Of a stretch of DNA of 22,339 nt, positions 7,701 through 16,130 are shown piece by piece (within the stretch, counting starts at the first letter, position 1; every line of letters starts with the position of its first letter). Source of the DNA: Bacillota bacterium. GTDB taxonomy: Bacteria; Bacillota; Clostridia; Clostridiales; Clostridiaceae. The DNA is taken from NCBI GenBank assembly GCA_023417975.1, contig JAEZDX010000386.1, positions 1 to 22,339 of the forward strand. Reading direction: 5' to 3'. A program made the position numbers and the translations under genes. The notes under the pieces are model-generated. The model did no database searches. It was not told where the DNA came from and saw nothing but the letters and a program-made list of their open reading frames with translations.

Positions 7701-9282
7701 TAACCTGAGCAAACAACTGTTTAAAATATGCGAATAAATTTTGTGGGTGATTAGATAAAACTGCAAGAGGTGTATCATTTCCCATGGAACCTAACGGCTC
7801 TTTTCCCAATTCAGCCATGGGAGCTATGATATTCTTTAAATCTTCAACAGTATAGCCGAAAGCTGCTTGTTTTTCTTTTAAAAACTCTCCCGGCAGACTT
7901 ACATCAACAGCACTATTCTCGTAGTCATCAAGCTTTCTTCTGTTTCTTTCTAATATTTCCTCATAAGGCTTTGCCTTGCATACAATTTCTTTTATTTCAT
8001 CGTCTTCAATTATTCTTCCTTTATCAGTATCTATAAGGAACATTTTGCCCGGCTTTAGCTTGCCTTTTCTTTCAATCTGATCTGCTTTAAAATCAAGCAC
8101 TCCTGCTTCTGAAGCCAAAACTGCAAATCCATCCTTAGTAACAACATATCTTGCAGGTCTTAAACCATTTCTATCAACTGTTGCACCTACCTGTACTCCG
8201 TCACTGAATACTACTGCAGCAGGCCCATCCCAAGGCTCAATTAAAGATCCATGATATTCATAGAAAGCTCTTTTATCGCTATCCATATGGTCATTACCTT
8301 CCCAAGCTTCGGGAATAAGCATCATCATAGCATGTGCCATGCTTCTGCCATCACATTCCAAAAGTTCGAAAGCATTATCCAAGGATTCGGAATCACTGCC
8401 GTTTTGTCTAATAATAGGAAACAGTTTACATAAATCTTCTCCAAGATATTTTGACTTCAAAACGCCTTCTCTGGCATTCATCCAATTTCTATTTCCCCTA
8501 ATAGTATTTATTTCCCCGTTATGAGCTAAATATCTAAAAGGCTGCGCCAATCCCCAAGTTGGAAAAGTGTTTGTACTATATCTTTGATGTACAACTGCAA
8601 CAGCGCTCTTAAAATTTATATCATCCAAATCAACAAAGTAACTGTTTATCTGCTCAGCAACAAATAATCCCTTATATATGATAGTTCTGCTTGATAATGA
8701 GCATACATAAAAATATTCAGAACTTCTTTTAACTAACTTATTTACTTCATTTTCTGCCCTTTTTCTAATAACAAATAAGACCTTTTCAAAGTCTCTCGTA
8801 TTTTCGCAACTGCTTTCAACAAATACCTGTCTTATAGTTGGCTCTGTACCACGCGCTGTTTCTCCTATGACTCTGTTGTCTACAGGCACATCTCTCCAGC
8901 CTAATATCTTCTGCCCCTCATCTTGTACAATTCTTTCTATGATTCCTTCACACTGCATTCTTACAGCAGGTTCTCTCGGAAGAAATACCATACCTACTGC
9001 ATACTTAGAAGGCTTCGGCAAATGAATTCCAAGATTTTCACATTGAATCCTGAAGAATTCGTCAGGTATTTGAACTAAAATTCCGGCACCATCGCCGGTT
9101 TTAGGATCTGAACCGACTGCGCCTCGATGAGTCAAGTTTTGAAGCACCATAAGCGCATTTTTAACTAATCCATGGCTTTTTTCTCCCTTAATATTTGCTA
9201 TGAACCCTACGCCGCAGCTATCCTTCTCCAGTTCTGGGTCGTACAAGCCTTGCGGAGCAGGAACCCCCATTTCAAACTTCAT
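4747..9282 (-). CDS. gltB: glutamate synthase large subunit
   Basis: 1511 residues, full length for bacterial GltB. Order: N-terminal class-II glutamine amidotransferase with Cys23 as nucleophile after propeptide removal (D-S-C-G-V-G-F), central domain, FMN-binding synthase barrel, and C-terminal beta-helix domain (GXGXG repeats). A C-x5-C-x4-C cluster near residues 1129-1140 fits the 3Fe-4S site. It releases ammonia from glutamine and adds it to 2-oxoglutarate to make two glutamates, using electrons from GltD. ATG is preceded by AGGGGGG seven bases upstream. The TAA stop is one base from the gltD ATG, so the two are translationally coupled. No defect is seen in gltB itself. If gltD is truly broken, gltB would still be made but would lack its NADPH partner. 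Confidence 0.97.
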   Translation of the reverse strand: MKFEMGVPAPQGLYDPELEKDSCGVGFIANIKGEKSHGLVKNALMVLQNLTHRGAVGSDPKTGDGAGILVQIPDEFFRIQCENLGIHLPKPSKYAVGMVFLPREPAVRMQCEGIIERIVQDEGQKILGWRDVPVDNRVIGETARGTEPTIRQVFVESSCENTRDFEKVLFVIRKRAENEVNKLVKRSSEYFYVCSLSSRTIIYKGLFVAEQINSYFVDLDDINFKSAVAVVHQRYSTNTFPTWGLAQPFRYLAHNGEINTIRGNRNWMNAREGVLKSKYLGEDLCKLFPIIRQNGSDSESLDNAFELLECDGRSMAHAMMMLIPEAWEGNDHMDSDKRAFYEYHGSLIEPWDGPAAVVFSDGVQVGATVDRNGLRPARYVVTKDGFAVLASEAGVLDFKADQIERKGKLKPGKMFLIDTDKGRIIEDDEIKEIVCKAKPYEEILERNRRKLDDYENSAVDVSLPGEFLKEKQAAFGYTVEDLKNIIAPMAELGKEPLGSMGNDTPLAVLSNHPQNLFAYFKQLFAQVTNPPIDPIREKLVMSLMNYIGSQENILSDDHKDSPFIEIDRPVVTNEEMAKIMNFRNKDFKSTVIPITFKYDMGIEGFQKALDKICERASKRISEGYNILVLSDKKVDSYDAAMPSLLAVAAVHHHLIREKTRTKVSIIIETGEARETMHLALLVGYGATAVNPYLAYETIEKMIEDKEIENTDVHKALDNYIKALCAGLLKILSKMGICTLQSYHGAQIFEAIGLAKDFVDVYFEGTPSRIGGIGLDVIAEEVLIRHKKAFNNIRRPLKELVSGGQYAWRKDGEFHLFNPMTISRLQIAVRRGDYKTFKEYTSLVNDQSKNLCTLRSLLKFKNDGKSIPIEEVEPVSEIVKRFCTGAMSFGSISKEAHETIAIAMNRLGAKSNSGEGGEDNVRYTRDANGDIRRSAIKQIASARFGVTAEYLVNAIELQIKMAQGAKPGEGGQLAGTKVDKEIARVRHSTPGIDLISPPPHHDIYSIEDLSQLIYDLKNVNPSARISVKLVSEVGVGTVAAGVAKAHADMILISGYDGGTGASPLSSIKHAGIPWELGLAETHQVLVMNNLRSRVRVQTDGQIKTGRDIVIAALLGAEEFGFATTALVVLGCTMLRNCHLNTCDMGIATQDPELRKNFRGKPEYLINFFTFLAQEVREYMAQLGFRTVNEMIGRADKLEANEAVDHWKASKLDLSPILYRPDVPSRIKPYRVIAQDHGLDRSLDYRLIECAKRAIEEGSPITGNFEVKNVHRTIGAMLSGEIAKKYGNSGLPEDTIVFNFKGSAGQSFGAFGAKGLTLILEGEANDYVGKGLSGAKVALKTPSEATYNQHENFIAGNTILYGATSGKLFVNGCVGERFAVRNSGATAVVEGVGDHCCEYMTGGLVVVLGRYGRNFSAGMSGGIAYVFDEKDAFKEYCNTELVDIEGLEADDLEQLHALVQEHYDLTQSKRAQALLEHWDEFSSKFKKVIPRVYKQILKAKKEEETKLQEERGA

Positions 9283-9421
9283 TAAACAGCCCCCCTATAA
9301 AATAATAATATAATTTTATAAATCGTCATTTGAACAAGTAAAAGCTTCCAAACAGTTGCAAAATTCCATTAAGTTCAAAATACAGATTCGTTTAAAAATA
9401 TATAAAAAAGTATTTATCCTA

Positions 9422-9449
9422 ATTATACTCTCTATTTGCATTTTTTCAA
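9422..9449 (-). promoter_or_regulatory. gltB promoter
   Basis: On the minus strand TTGAAA (9444-9449), 16 bases, TATAAT (9422-9427). Transcription would start near 9414, giving a leader of about 130 bases before the gltB ATG. The leader is very AT-rich and I see no recognisable riboswitch in it. Confidence 0.6.
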
Positions 9450-9630
9450 TATCTTCCTTGCAATTTTAATAAAACTTTTTATTCTTCTTTGCTAAATTAT
9501 TCGTAAAACAGCAATAAAATTGCATTAATTATTTCAGTGAATCCGATTTCATTTTGTGGTTTTTTTAACATATTTAATGGAATCGTTAACAAAGCCCGTC
9601 ATTCCATATCCAATTTTAATGCATATAAAA

Positions 9631-9670
9631 ATTGCAAGAAATGAATTATCAACAATTCATTTCTTGCAAT
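9631..9670 (-). terminator. thrC operon terminator
   Basis: A perfect 17-bp stem, 9631-9647 with 9654-9670, and a 6-base loop, 38 bases past the thrC stop. On the minus strand it is followed by TTTTATAT. The stem is AT-rich but long. Confidence 0.75.
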
Positions 9671-9707
9671 AATAAAATAAATCGATTAAGTTTTAACTCA
9701 CGTATCT

Positions 9708-11198
9708 TTATATTCCTAGAATATCCATTACAGTTTTCTTCATTTCATTCTTGTTACAATAATTATGGTGCAAGATTTCCCTCTTATCAATATCTTTGAC
9801 AGCATTAGGAACGCAAATCCCACTTATATCCGATAATATGTCAATAAGCTGGAACTCATCCATTGATTTGTACTCTTCCTTAAGAGCTCCCATAACTGCA
9901 CTGTTAAATTTATACGGACTAGCAGTTGCAGCTATAATTGTTTTTTCTTCATCACTATTGAATTCCTTCAAATACTGTATATAAGCGCTGTATCCTACAG
10001 CTGTATGAGTATCTATCACATAACTGTATTTCTCAAAAACGGACTTTATTGCACTGAAGGTCTCCTCTTCCGAAGCATAGGCAGCATAAAAATCAGACAT
10101 AGCTTTTTTCATATTTTCATCTATCTCGTAATAACCTTTTTCTTGAAGACTCTTCATATAGGTATTTACCTTTTGCGTACTTCCATCGCTTAATAAATAC
10201 AGCAGTCTTTCAAGATTGCTTGATATCAATATATCCATAGAAGGAGAGGAAGTAAGCTTAAATTCTCTTCTTCTGTCATATATTCCTGTCTTTATAAAAT
10301 CATATAAAACTTTATTTTCATTTGAAGCGCATATAAGCTTATTTATGGGCAATCCCATAAGCTTTGCATATTTTGCTGCAAGTATATTACCAAAGTTACC
10401 GGTAGGAACTACAACATTAATCTTATCTCCAAGTTTTATTTCATTGTTTCTCAACAAAGTCAAATAAGAATAAAAATAATACGCCACCTGAGGCACTAAC
10501 CTTCCTATATTGATAGAATTTGCAGATGAAAACATACAATTCTTTTCTATCTTTTTTCCCTTGATTTCATCATCATTAAAGATAGACTTAACACCACTCT
10601 GGGCATCGTCAAAGTTTCCTTCAATACCAATTACATATGTGTTTGAACCGACATGAGTCTTCATTTGCAGCTTTTGAATTTCGCTTACACCATTCTCAGG
10701 AAAAAATACAATTATTTTTATTCCTTCAACATTGGAAAAACCTTCAAGTGCAGCCTTACCTGTATCTCCAGAGGTGGCAGTCAGTATTATAACCTCTGAA
10801 TCCATATGTTGTTTTTTCAATGATGTTTTTAAAAGATATGGCAAAATGGATAAAGCCATATCCTTAAAGGCAATAGTAGGTCCATGAAATAATTCAAGAA
10901 AATATGCGCCGCCTGTCTTCCTCATTGGTGCAATGTCTTTATGATCAAATTTATCATCATAAGCATTATTTACACAGAATCTTAATTCTTCTTCAGTAAA
11001 ATCCGTAAAAAATTCTTTCATAACTGTAAATGCAACTTCTTTATAATCCAAATCTTTCATTTCTTCCAAATCTACAGTCATTTCTGGAATTCGCTCAGGA
11101 ACGTATAAGCCTCCGTCTCCAGAAATTCCTGCGATTATCGCCTTACTGGCCTCTATGCCTTTTCCTTCCGATCTTGTACTTCTATACAGAATCCCCAT
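9708..11198 (-). CDS. thrC: threonine synthase
   Basis: 496 residues; converts O-phospho-L-homoserine to L-threonine with pyridoxal phosphate. The N-terminal threonine-synthase domain (G-D-G-G-L-Y-V-P at 27-34) is followed by H-G-P-T-I-A-F-K-D with Lys112 as the PLP lysine, and by the phosphate-binding T-A-T-S-G-D-T-G-K-A. This is the long form, as in E. coli and many Clostridia, not the shorter Bacillus form. I chose ATG 11196-11198: GGGGAG lies eight bases upstream. A GTG three codons earlier (11205-11207) would overlap the ribosome binding site. It is the last gene of hom-apgM-thrC, five bases after the apgM stop, and is followed by a terminator. Confidence 0.95.
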   Translation of the reverse strand: MGILYRSTRSEGKGIEASKAIIAGISGDGGLYVPERIPEMTVDLEEMKDLDYKEVAFTVMKEFFTDFTEEELRFCVNNAYDDKFDHKDIAPMRKTGGAYFLELFHGPTIAFKDMALSILPYLLKTSLKKQHMDSEVIILTATSGDTGKAALEGFSNVEGIKIIVFFPENGVSEIQKLQMKTHVGSNTYVIGIEGNFDDAQSGVKSIFNDDEIKGKKIEKNCMFSSANSINIGRLVPQVAYYFYSYLTLLRNNEIKLGDKINVVVPTGNFGNILAAKYAKLMGLPINKLICASNENKVLYDFIKTGIYDRRREFKLTSSPSMDILISSNLERLLYLLSDGSTQKVNTYMKSLQEKGYYEIDENMKKAMSDFYAAYASEEETFSAIKSVFEKYSYVIDTHTAVGYSAYIQYLKEFNSDEEKTIIAATASPYKFNSAVMGALKEEYKSMDEFQLIDILSDISGICVPNAVKDIDKREILHHNYCNKNEMKKTVMDILGI

Positions 11199-11203
11199 TA
11201 AAA

Positions 11204-12412
11204 TCACTCCCCAATAAAATAATCCATTAATTTATAACCCTCTTGAAATTTTAAGCTAGATTTGGCCGAGCCTTCTTCATCAAAAGGATACGCGCTGCGC
11301 TTACTTTTACTGCTGTTATAAATCAAAAATGGGACTGCTTCAGCTGTATGCGTCCTAAGACATAGCGGAGTAGGATGGTCAGGCAGCACCATAACCTTAT
11401 ATTCCACGCCCCATGCCTCCATTTCTTTTCTTACAACTCCTGCAATCTTTTCATCTATGAATTCAATAGACTTAACTTTATTCTCTACTTCATTTCTATG
11501 CCCGCACTCATCGGGAGCCTCAATATGAATATAAACAAAATCATCACCCTTTTTTAATGCTTCCACAGCAGCCATAGCTTTACCGTAATAGTTGGTATGA
11601 ACATTTCCCGTGGCTCCTTCTACATCAACAACCTTCAAGCCTGCGCAAATTCCAAGTCCCTTAATGAGATCCACTGCGGATATTACTGTACCTGTAATAC
11701 CATACTTTTGCGTAAAGCTCGGCAAAAGAGGTTTTTTACCTTCTCCCCATATCCAAATTGAATTAGCCGGTTTTAAACCACGTTTTACTCTGTCAAGATT
11801 TATAGGATGTTTCTCTAAAATTGAAACACTTTTTTTCATCATTTCCAGCAATATCGGACTGTCTTCTCCTTCAGGTAAAAATGCCCCTACTTTTTTACCT
11901 ATTATATCATGAGGCGGAATAAGCTTATAGCCCTGAGGTGCATAATGCCACACTAATAAATGCCTATAACTTATTCCGGCATATAGGTCCATATTTTCAT
12001 TTTCCAATTGCCTTTTTAAATCCTCTATAAGAACCTTTGCCTCTTCTGTAGTTATTTCATCTGCGCTATGGTCCAACATCACTCTGTCTCCATATTCATC
12101 ACCTTCAGATAAAGTTACAACATTACATCTGAAGGTTACATCAGCAGCTTCCAATTCTACCCCCATACTTGCGGCTTCAAAAGGTGAACGCCCACTGTAA
12201 TATATTGACGGGTCATATCCCATTACAGCTAAGTTAGCAGTGTCACTCCCCGGAGGCATGCCTTCAGGGATGGTACTTACAGTACCCACCTCTCCGTTTT
12301 GAGCAAAGAAGTCAAAATTACTTTTTGTGGCATACTGCATAGGCGTTTTATTCTCCAACTCTTTCACCTTGTAATCTGCCATACCGTCTGCAAGGATAAC
12401 AATAAATTTCAA
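11204..12412 (-). CDS. apgM: ApgM-type phosphotransferase, proposed homoserine kinase
   Basis: 402 residues of the alkaline phosphatase superfamily, archaeal cofactor-independent phosphoglycerate mutase type (COG3635; TIGR02535 is named proposed homoserine kinase). Metal-site features are visible: A-D-G-M-A-D at 8-13, P-G-S-D with likely nucleophile Ser56, and the later H-x-E-x-P-D-E-x-G-H and P-D-H-P-T-P motifs. It lies exactly between hom and thrC, and no GHMP-type thrB is in the operon, so phosphorylation of homoserine is the likely role; phosphoglycerate mutase activity is the alternative. The start is TTG at 12410-12412 with GGGGGTG six bases upstream, giving M-K-F-I-V-I-L-A-D-G, the usual N-terminus. 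A TTG five codons earlier directly touches the hom stop and has no ribosome binding site of its own. Confidence 0.85.
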   Translation of the reverse strand: MKFIVILADGMADYKVKELENKTPMQYATKSNFDFFAQNGEVGTVSTIPEGMPPGSDTANLAVMGYDPSIYYSGRSPFEAASMGVELEAADVTFRCNVVTLSEGDEYGDRVMLDHSADEITTEEAKVLIEDLKRQLENENMDLYAGISYRHLLVWHYAPQGYKLIPPHDIIGKKVGAFLPEGEDSPILLEMMKKSVSILEKHPINLDRVKRGLKPANSIWIWGEGKKPLLPSFTQKYGITGTVISAVDLIKGLGICAGLKVVDVEGATGNVHTNYYGKAMAAVEALKKGDDFVYIHIEAPDECGHRNEVENKVKSIEFIDEKIAGVVRKEMEAWGVEYKVMVLPDHPTPLCLRTHTAEAVPFLIYNSSKSKRSAYPFDEEGSAKSSLKFQEGYKLMDYFIGE

Positions 12413-12427
12413 GAAAGGCACCCCCAA

Positions 12428-13714
12428 TTATATATTTTCCACTCGTATTATATTCTCTACATTAACAACTGTAGGTAATTTCTTAATTTCTTTTATAGCA
12501 TTCTTTAAGTTTATTTCAGCAGTTTCGTGGGTAACAAATACAAGAGGTACTACTTCATTGGCCTTGCCCTTTTGTATTACACTTGCAAGACTCACACTAT
12601 TATTTCCGAATATAGCTGCAATCTCTCCAAGTGTACCCGGAGTATCATTGACGGTAAACCTCAAATAGTATTTGCATACTGTTTTATCCATACTCTGCAC
12701 TTTAAGTCTGGAATTCCCGTAATTATTATCTGCAGGTGTCAAGTCATCAATATTATTTCTTAAAACAGATATTATATCTCCAACCACCGCACTTCCGGTT
12801 GGCAGATCTCCTGCCCCTCTGCCGTACAACATAAGATCACCCACTGCATTCCCTTTAATGAATATGGCATTGAAGGCATCATTTACATTTGCTAAGGGAT
12901 GTGTTGCAGGAATCATTGCCGGGTGTACTCTAAGTTCAAGTTCACCGTTATTTTCCTTTCCAATAGCCAGCAGCTTGATAACATAGCCGAATTCCTTGGC
13001 ATATTGTATATCCATGGATTTAATTGCAGTTATTCCTTCTCTGAAAATTGAATCCACATGTACTCTACTGCCAAAAGATAGCGAACTTAATATTGCCAAC
13101 TTATACATTGCATCATAGGCTTCTATATCGGATGTTGGGTCAGCTTCTGCATAACCCTTTTGCTGAGCTTCCTTTAACGCTTCCTCAAATTCCATGCCGT
13201 CTTGTGACATTTTTGTGAGAATATAATTTGTAGTTCCATTTATTATGCCTAATATCTCAACTATTTTATTTGCGGTAAGACTTTCACTTATACCGTGAAT
13301 TATAGGAATCCCACCGGCTACACTGGCTTCATAATATAACATAATGCCTTCGGCTTTAGCTGCCTCTAAAAGTTCATTACCATGTGTTGCAAGCACAAAC
13401 TTGTTTGCCGTTACTACATGCTTCTTCTTCTTTATTGCCCTCATCATATAATCCTTAGCAGGATCCACTCCGCCCATAAGTTCAACAACTATTCTTATAC
13501 TGTCATCGTTGATAATTTCTTCAAAGGAAGTAGTCAATATACTTTCAGGCACTTCCACACCCCTTGCTTTTCCTTTATCTCTTACGAGAATTTTTGCCAC
13601 CTCAATGTCATATCCGGATCTTCTTTTTATTTCCTTCTTATTTGTGTTTAATATTTTCCATACTCCGCTGCCAACATTACCGAGTCCCAACAAAGCAATT
13701 TTTACTTTTTTCAT
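12428..13714 (-). CDS. hom: homoserine dehydrogenase with ACT domain
   Basis: 428 residues; reduces aspartate semialdehyde to homoserine with NAD(P)H, the committed step toward threonine and methionine. The N-terminal Rossmann fold has G-L-G-N-V-G at 10-15. A-N-K with Lys105 and the later E-A-D-P-T-S-D-I-E-A-Y-D-A motif mark the catalytic domain. The last 80 residues (349-428) are an ACT domain, which in this family mediates threonine feedback. ATG is preceded by GAGGAGG eight bases upstream. It is the first gene of hom-apgM-thrC, with apgM beginning 15 bases after its stop. The 129-base gap to aconitase has a hairpin but no T-box, and I found no convincing promoter, so partial read-through from aconitase is possible. 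Confidence 0.96.
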   Translation of the reverse strand: MKKVKIALLGLGNVGSGVWKILNTNKKEIKRRSGYDIEVAKILVRDKGKARGVEVPESILTTSFEEIINDDSIRIVVELMGGVDPAKDYMMRAIKKKKHVVTANKFVLATHGNELLEAAKAEGIMLYYEASVAGGIPIIHGISESLTANKIVEILGIINGTTNYILTKMSQDGMEFEEALKEAQQKGYAEADPTSDIEAYDAMYKLAILSSLSFGSRVHVDSIFREGITAIKSMDIQYAKEFGYVIKLLAIGKENNGELELRVHPAMIPATHPLANVNDAFNAIFIKGNAVGDLMLYGRGAGDLPTGSAVVGDIISVLRNNIDDLTPADNNYGNSRLKVQSMDKTVCKYYLRFTVNDTPGTLGEIAAIFGNNSVSLASVIQKGKANEVVPLVFVTHETAEINLKNAIKEIKKLPTVVNVENIIRVENI

Positions 13715-13787
13715 ATTTTAAGCCTCCTCACAGTTTAACTATGTCCGCGAAAACAATATGTATGTAATTTATGCCTATATTAATACA

Positions 13788-13820
13788 GTAATAAGCCAAG
13801 TTCATCACTTGACTTATTAC
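13788..13820 (-). terminator. hairpin between aconitase and hom, weak terminator
   Basis: Arms 13788-13801 and 13807-13820, five-base loop. As minus-strand RNA the 14 pairs are complete with one G-U wobble, whereas the plus strand would have a mismatch; this favours a function in the minus direction. It starts 23 bases after the aconitase stop. It is followed by TGTATTAATATA and not by a true U-tract, so termination may be partial. Confidence 0.5.
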
Positions 13821-13843
13821 ATATATAGAACACTATAAAGTTA

Positions 13844-15766
13844 TTAAACTCCTGCTGCTACCATATTCAGCAAGCCGCCCTGCTTTAACATTAATCTTTG
13901 TCTTTCGGTAACTGTCAGAGCCATTTCATATTCTTTATTCCGGGTTACATTTTTTACAATTACCTTTTCTTTTTCAACCTGAGCTTCAATATTCTCTATA
14001 ACTAAAGTATCTCCTTGCTCTATTGTATCGTAATCATTTGCATTTGCAAACACCAGCGGTAGTATTCCGTTATTTATTAAATTATCCCTGTGTATTCTTG
14101 CAAAAGACTTTGCTAGTACTGCCTTTATTCCAAGATAAAGAGGTACAAGTGCAGCATGCTCTCTGCTGGAACCTTGACCGTAGTTAATACCGCCCACAAT
14201 TATTCCTCCGCCGTTTTCCTTTGCTTTCTTTGGAAACTCACTGTCACAAGGCACAAGGCAATATTCTGAAAGATAAGGAATATTTGATCTGAAAGGCAGC
14301 AGCTTTGCATTAGACGGCATTATATGATCCGTTGTAATATTATCTCCTACCTTTGTGAGTACCTTTCCTTTTACTTCAGCGGCTAGAGGCTTAGCCTTTG
14401 GGAACGGCTGTATATTAGGTCCTCTTACAATTTCCACTTCTGCTCCTTCAGCTGACGGGGGGATAATCAAATTATCGTTTATATAAAATCTCTCAGGCAT
14501 TGATATGTCTATCTGTTCTCCAAATTCCCTAGGATCTGTAATATATCCTGTTACAGCCGATGCTGCAGCTACTTCCGGGCTTACAAGATATACATTTGCC
14601 GATAGTGTTCCAGATCTTCCTTCAAAATTTCTATTAAAGGTTCTTAAGGATACACCTTTTGTAACAGGTGCCTGCCCCATACCTATGCACGGCCCGCAAG
14701 CACTTTCAAGAATTCTAGCTCCTGCAGTTACAAGTGCTTCCATAGCTCCGTTCTTTGCCAGCATTGTTAGAACCTGCTTTGATCCGGGAGCAATAACCAG
14801 TGAAACATCTTCGTTCACAGTTTTTCCATCAATTATGGATGCAGCTCTCATCATATCTACATATGAAGAATTTGTACAGCTCCCAATAGCAACCTGATTG
14901 ACTTTTATTCCTTTTAATTCACTTATAGGAACCACATTATCTGGGCTGTGCGGGCATGCAGCAAGCGGTTCCAATTGTGACAAATCAATTTCTACTTCAC
15001 CGTCGTATACAGCATCACTGTCAGGTAAAATTTCTACGAAGTCAGCCTCTCTTCCTTGAGCTTTTAAGAACTCCAGCGTTCTTTCATCACTTGGGAAAAT
15101 CGAAGTAGTTGCTCCTAATTCAGCTCCCATATTTGTAATAGTAGCTCTCTGAGGAACAGCAAGAGTTTTAACTCCTTCTCCGCAGTACTCGAATATTTTT
15201 CCCACTCCGCCTTTTACAGTAAGCTTTTTGAGCAGTTCCAATATTACATCCTTAGCGGACACCCATGGATTGAGTTTTCCCGTAAGTTTTACCTTTATTA
15301 TTTCCGGCATGGTTATATAATACTCTCCGCCTCCCATAGCTACAGCTACATCCAGTCCTCCTGCTCCTATAGCCAACATGCCGATGCCTCCGCCTGTTGG
15401 TGTGTGGCTGTCAGAACCAAGGAGTGTTTCTCCCGGAACTCCAAATCTTTCAAGATGAACTTGATGACATATTCCGTTTCCAGGCTTTGAGAAGTAAATG
15501 CCATACTTCTTTGCCACTGTTTGAATATATAAATGGTCATCTGCATTTTCCGGGCCTGCCTGAAGCATATTATGGTCGATATATGCTACAGATCTTTTTG
15601 TTTTAACTCGTTCAATACCCATAGCCTCAAATTGAAGATAAGCCATAGTTCCTGTAGAATCCTGAGTAAGAGTCTGATCTATCCTTATAGCGACTTCCTT
15701 TCCCTTTAGAATTTGGCCCTTAACGAGATGAGATTGTATCAATTTTTGTGCAACGTTTAACCCCAT
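13844..15766 (-). CDS. acnA: aconitate hydratase
   Basis: 640 residues; interconverts citrate and isocitrate with a 4Fe-4S cluster. The three cluster cysteines are visible: one in I-G-S-C-T-N-S-S (near residue 297) and two in A-C-G-P-C-I-G (near 356 and 359). The C-terminal swivel domain contains Q-G-S-S-R-E-H-A. The length matches the shorter, mitochondrial-like bacterial aconitase, not the roughly 900-residue AcnA or AcnB. The start is the second ATG (15764-15766): GGGGG lies seven bases before it, whereas the first ATG (15770-15772) is only one base from that site. In fermentative anaerobes this enzyme mainly supplies 2-oxoglutarate for glutamate, which fits the nearby gltB. It has its own promoter and sits between argC and hom on the same strand. 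The symbol is generic. Confidence 0.94.
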   Translation of the reverse strand: MGLNVAQKLIQSHLVKGQILKGKEVAIRIDQTLTQDSTGTMAYLQFEAMGIERVKTKRSVAYIDHNMLQAGPENADDHLYIQTVAKKYGIYFSKPGNGICHQVHLERFGVPGETLLGSDSHTPTGGGIGMLAIGAGGLDVAVAMGGGEYYITMPEIIKVKLTGKLNPWVSAKDVILELLKKLTVKGGVGKIFEYCGEGVKTLAVPQRATITNMGAELGATTSIFPSDERTLEFLKAQGREADFVEILPDSDAVYDGEVEIDLSQLEPLAACPHSPDNVVPISELKGIKVNQVAIGSCTNSSYVDMMRAASIIDGKTVNEDVSLVIAPGSKQVLTMLAKNGAMEALVTAGARILESACGPCIGMGQAPVTKGVSLRTFNRNFEGRSGTLSANVYLVSPEVAAASAVTGYITDPREFGEQIDISMPERFYINDNLIIPPSAEGAEVEIVRGPNIQPFPKAKPLAAEVKGKVLTKVGDNITTDHIMPSNAKLLPFRSNIPYLSEYCLVPCDSEFPKKAKENGGGIIVGGINYGQGSSREHAALVPLYLGIKAVLAKSFARIHRDNLINNGILPLVFANANDYDTIEQGDTLVIENIEAQVEKEKVIVKNVTRNKEYEMALTVTERQRLMLKQGGLLNMVAAGV

Positions 15767-15833
15767 TGTCATACCCCCAAATATAGAATAAAAATATAAA
15801 AACTATACCGAATATATTCAACGCTTACTTTAA

Positions 15834-15845
15834 GCATAATTATGC
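15834..15845. promoter_or_regulatory. palindrome in the aconitase leader
   Basis: A perfect 12-base palindrome, GCATAATTATGC, flanked by AA and AT. It lies between the predicted promoter and the aconitase start, where a repressor could bind. It does not fit the ATAA-N7-TTAT spacing known for CcpC. A chance origin in AT-rich DNA is possible. Confidence 0.2.
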
Positions 15846-15902
15846 ATTTTAATGTATAATTAGTACATTCGTTATATTTTCTTTTTATCATTTATAATGT
15901 GA

Positions 15903-15931
15903 ATTTTATCATATTTTTTCAATCATATCAA
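15903..15931 (-). promoter_or_regulatory. aconitase promoter
   Basis: On the minus strand TTGATA (15926-15931), 17 bases, TAAAAT (15903-15908), predicting a leader of about 130 bases. The rest of the gap between aconitase and argC (15767-16130) is AT-rich with no gene; besides this promoter it holds only the argC terminator and the small palindrome at 15834-15845. Confidence 0.5.
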
Positions 15932-16074
15932 TGAATTTTAGCAAAATTGCAGCTTTGTTAAGGTTTTCTTTCAAATTATATATTTATCAATATATGACTT
16001 CTATTCAAATTGGTATCCTATTATACATCAGAGTACAACCTTCAAACTCCACTTAAGTACAAAATTATAAAAAG

Positions 16075-16102
16075 AACACCGGAAGTAAATTACTCCGATG
16101 TT
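16075..16102 (-). terminator. argC terminator
   Basis: Arms AACACCGGAAGTAA (16075-16088) and TTACTCCGATGTT (16090-16102) pair with one bulge and one wobble. On the minus strand the stem is followed by CTTTTTATAATTTT, a good U-tract. It begins 28 bases past the argC stop. Confidence 0.75.
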
Positions 16103-16130
16103 TTTTTATTAATACACCTTATTTATAACG

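Larger units (their letters stand above)
9283..9707 (-). other. 425-base intergenic region, thrC to gltB
   Basis: Contains the thrC terminator (9631-9670), the gltB promoter (9422-9449) and its leader. Upstream of the promoter is a small dyad, ATGGAAT (9577-9583) and ATTCCAT (9601-9607), with 17 bases between; it could be an operator half-site pair but is short enough to be chance. No gene is seen. Confidence 0.5.

Noticed and set aside
4111..9000. Several open frames of 60-108 codons on the plus strand opposite gltB and gltD
   Set aside because: They lie antisense to well-conserved coding sequence, have no consistent ribosome binding sites and encode low-complexity or unrecognisable proteins; they are shadows.
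12413..12427. Upstream TTG (12425-12427) as the apgM start
   Set aside because: It abuts the hom stop and has no ribosome binding site in front, while GGGGGTG is correctly spaced to the TTG at 12410-12412.
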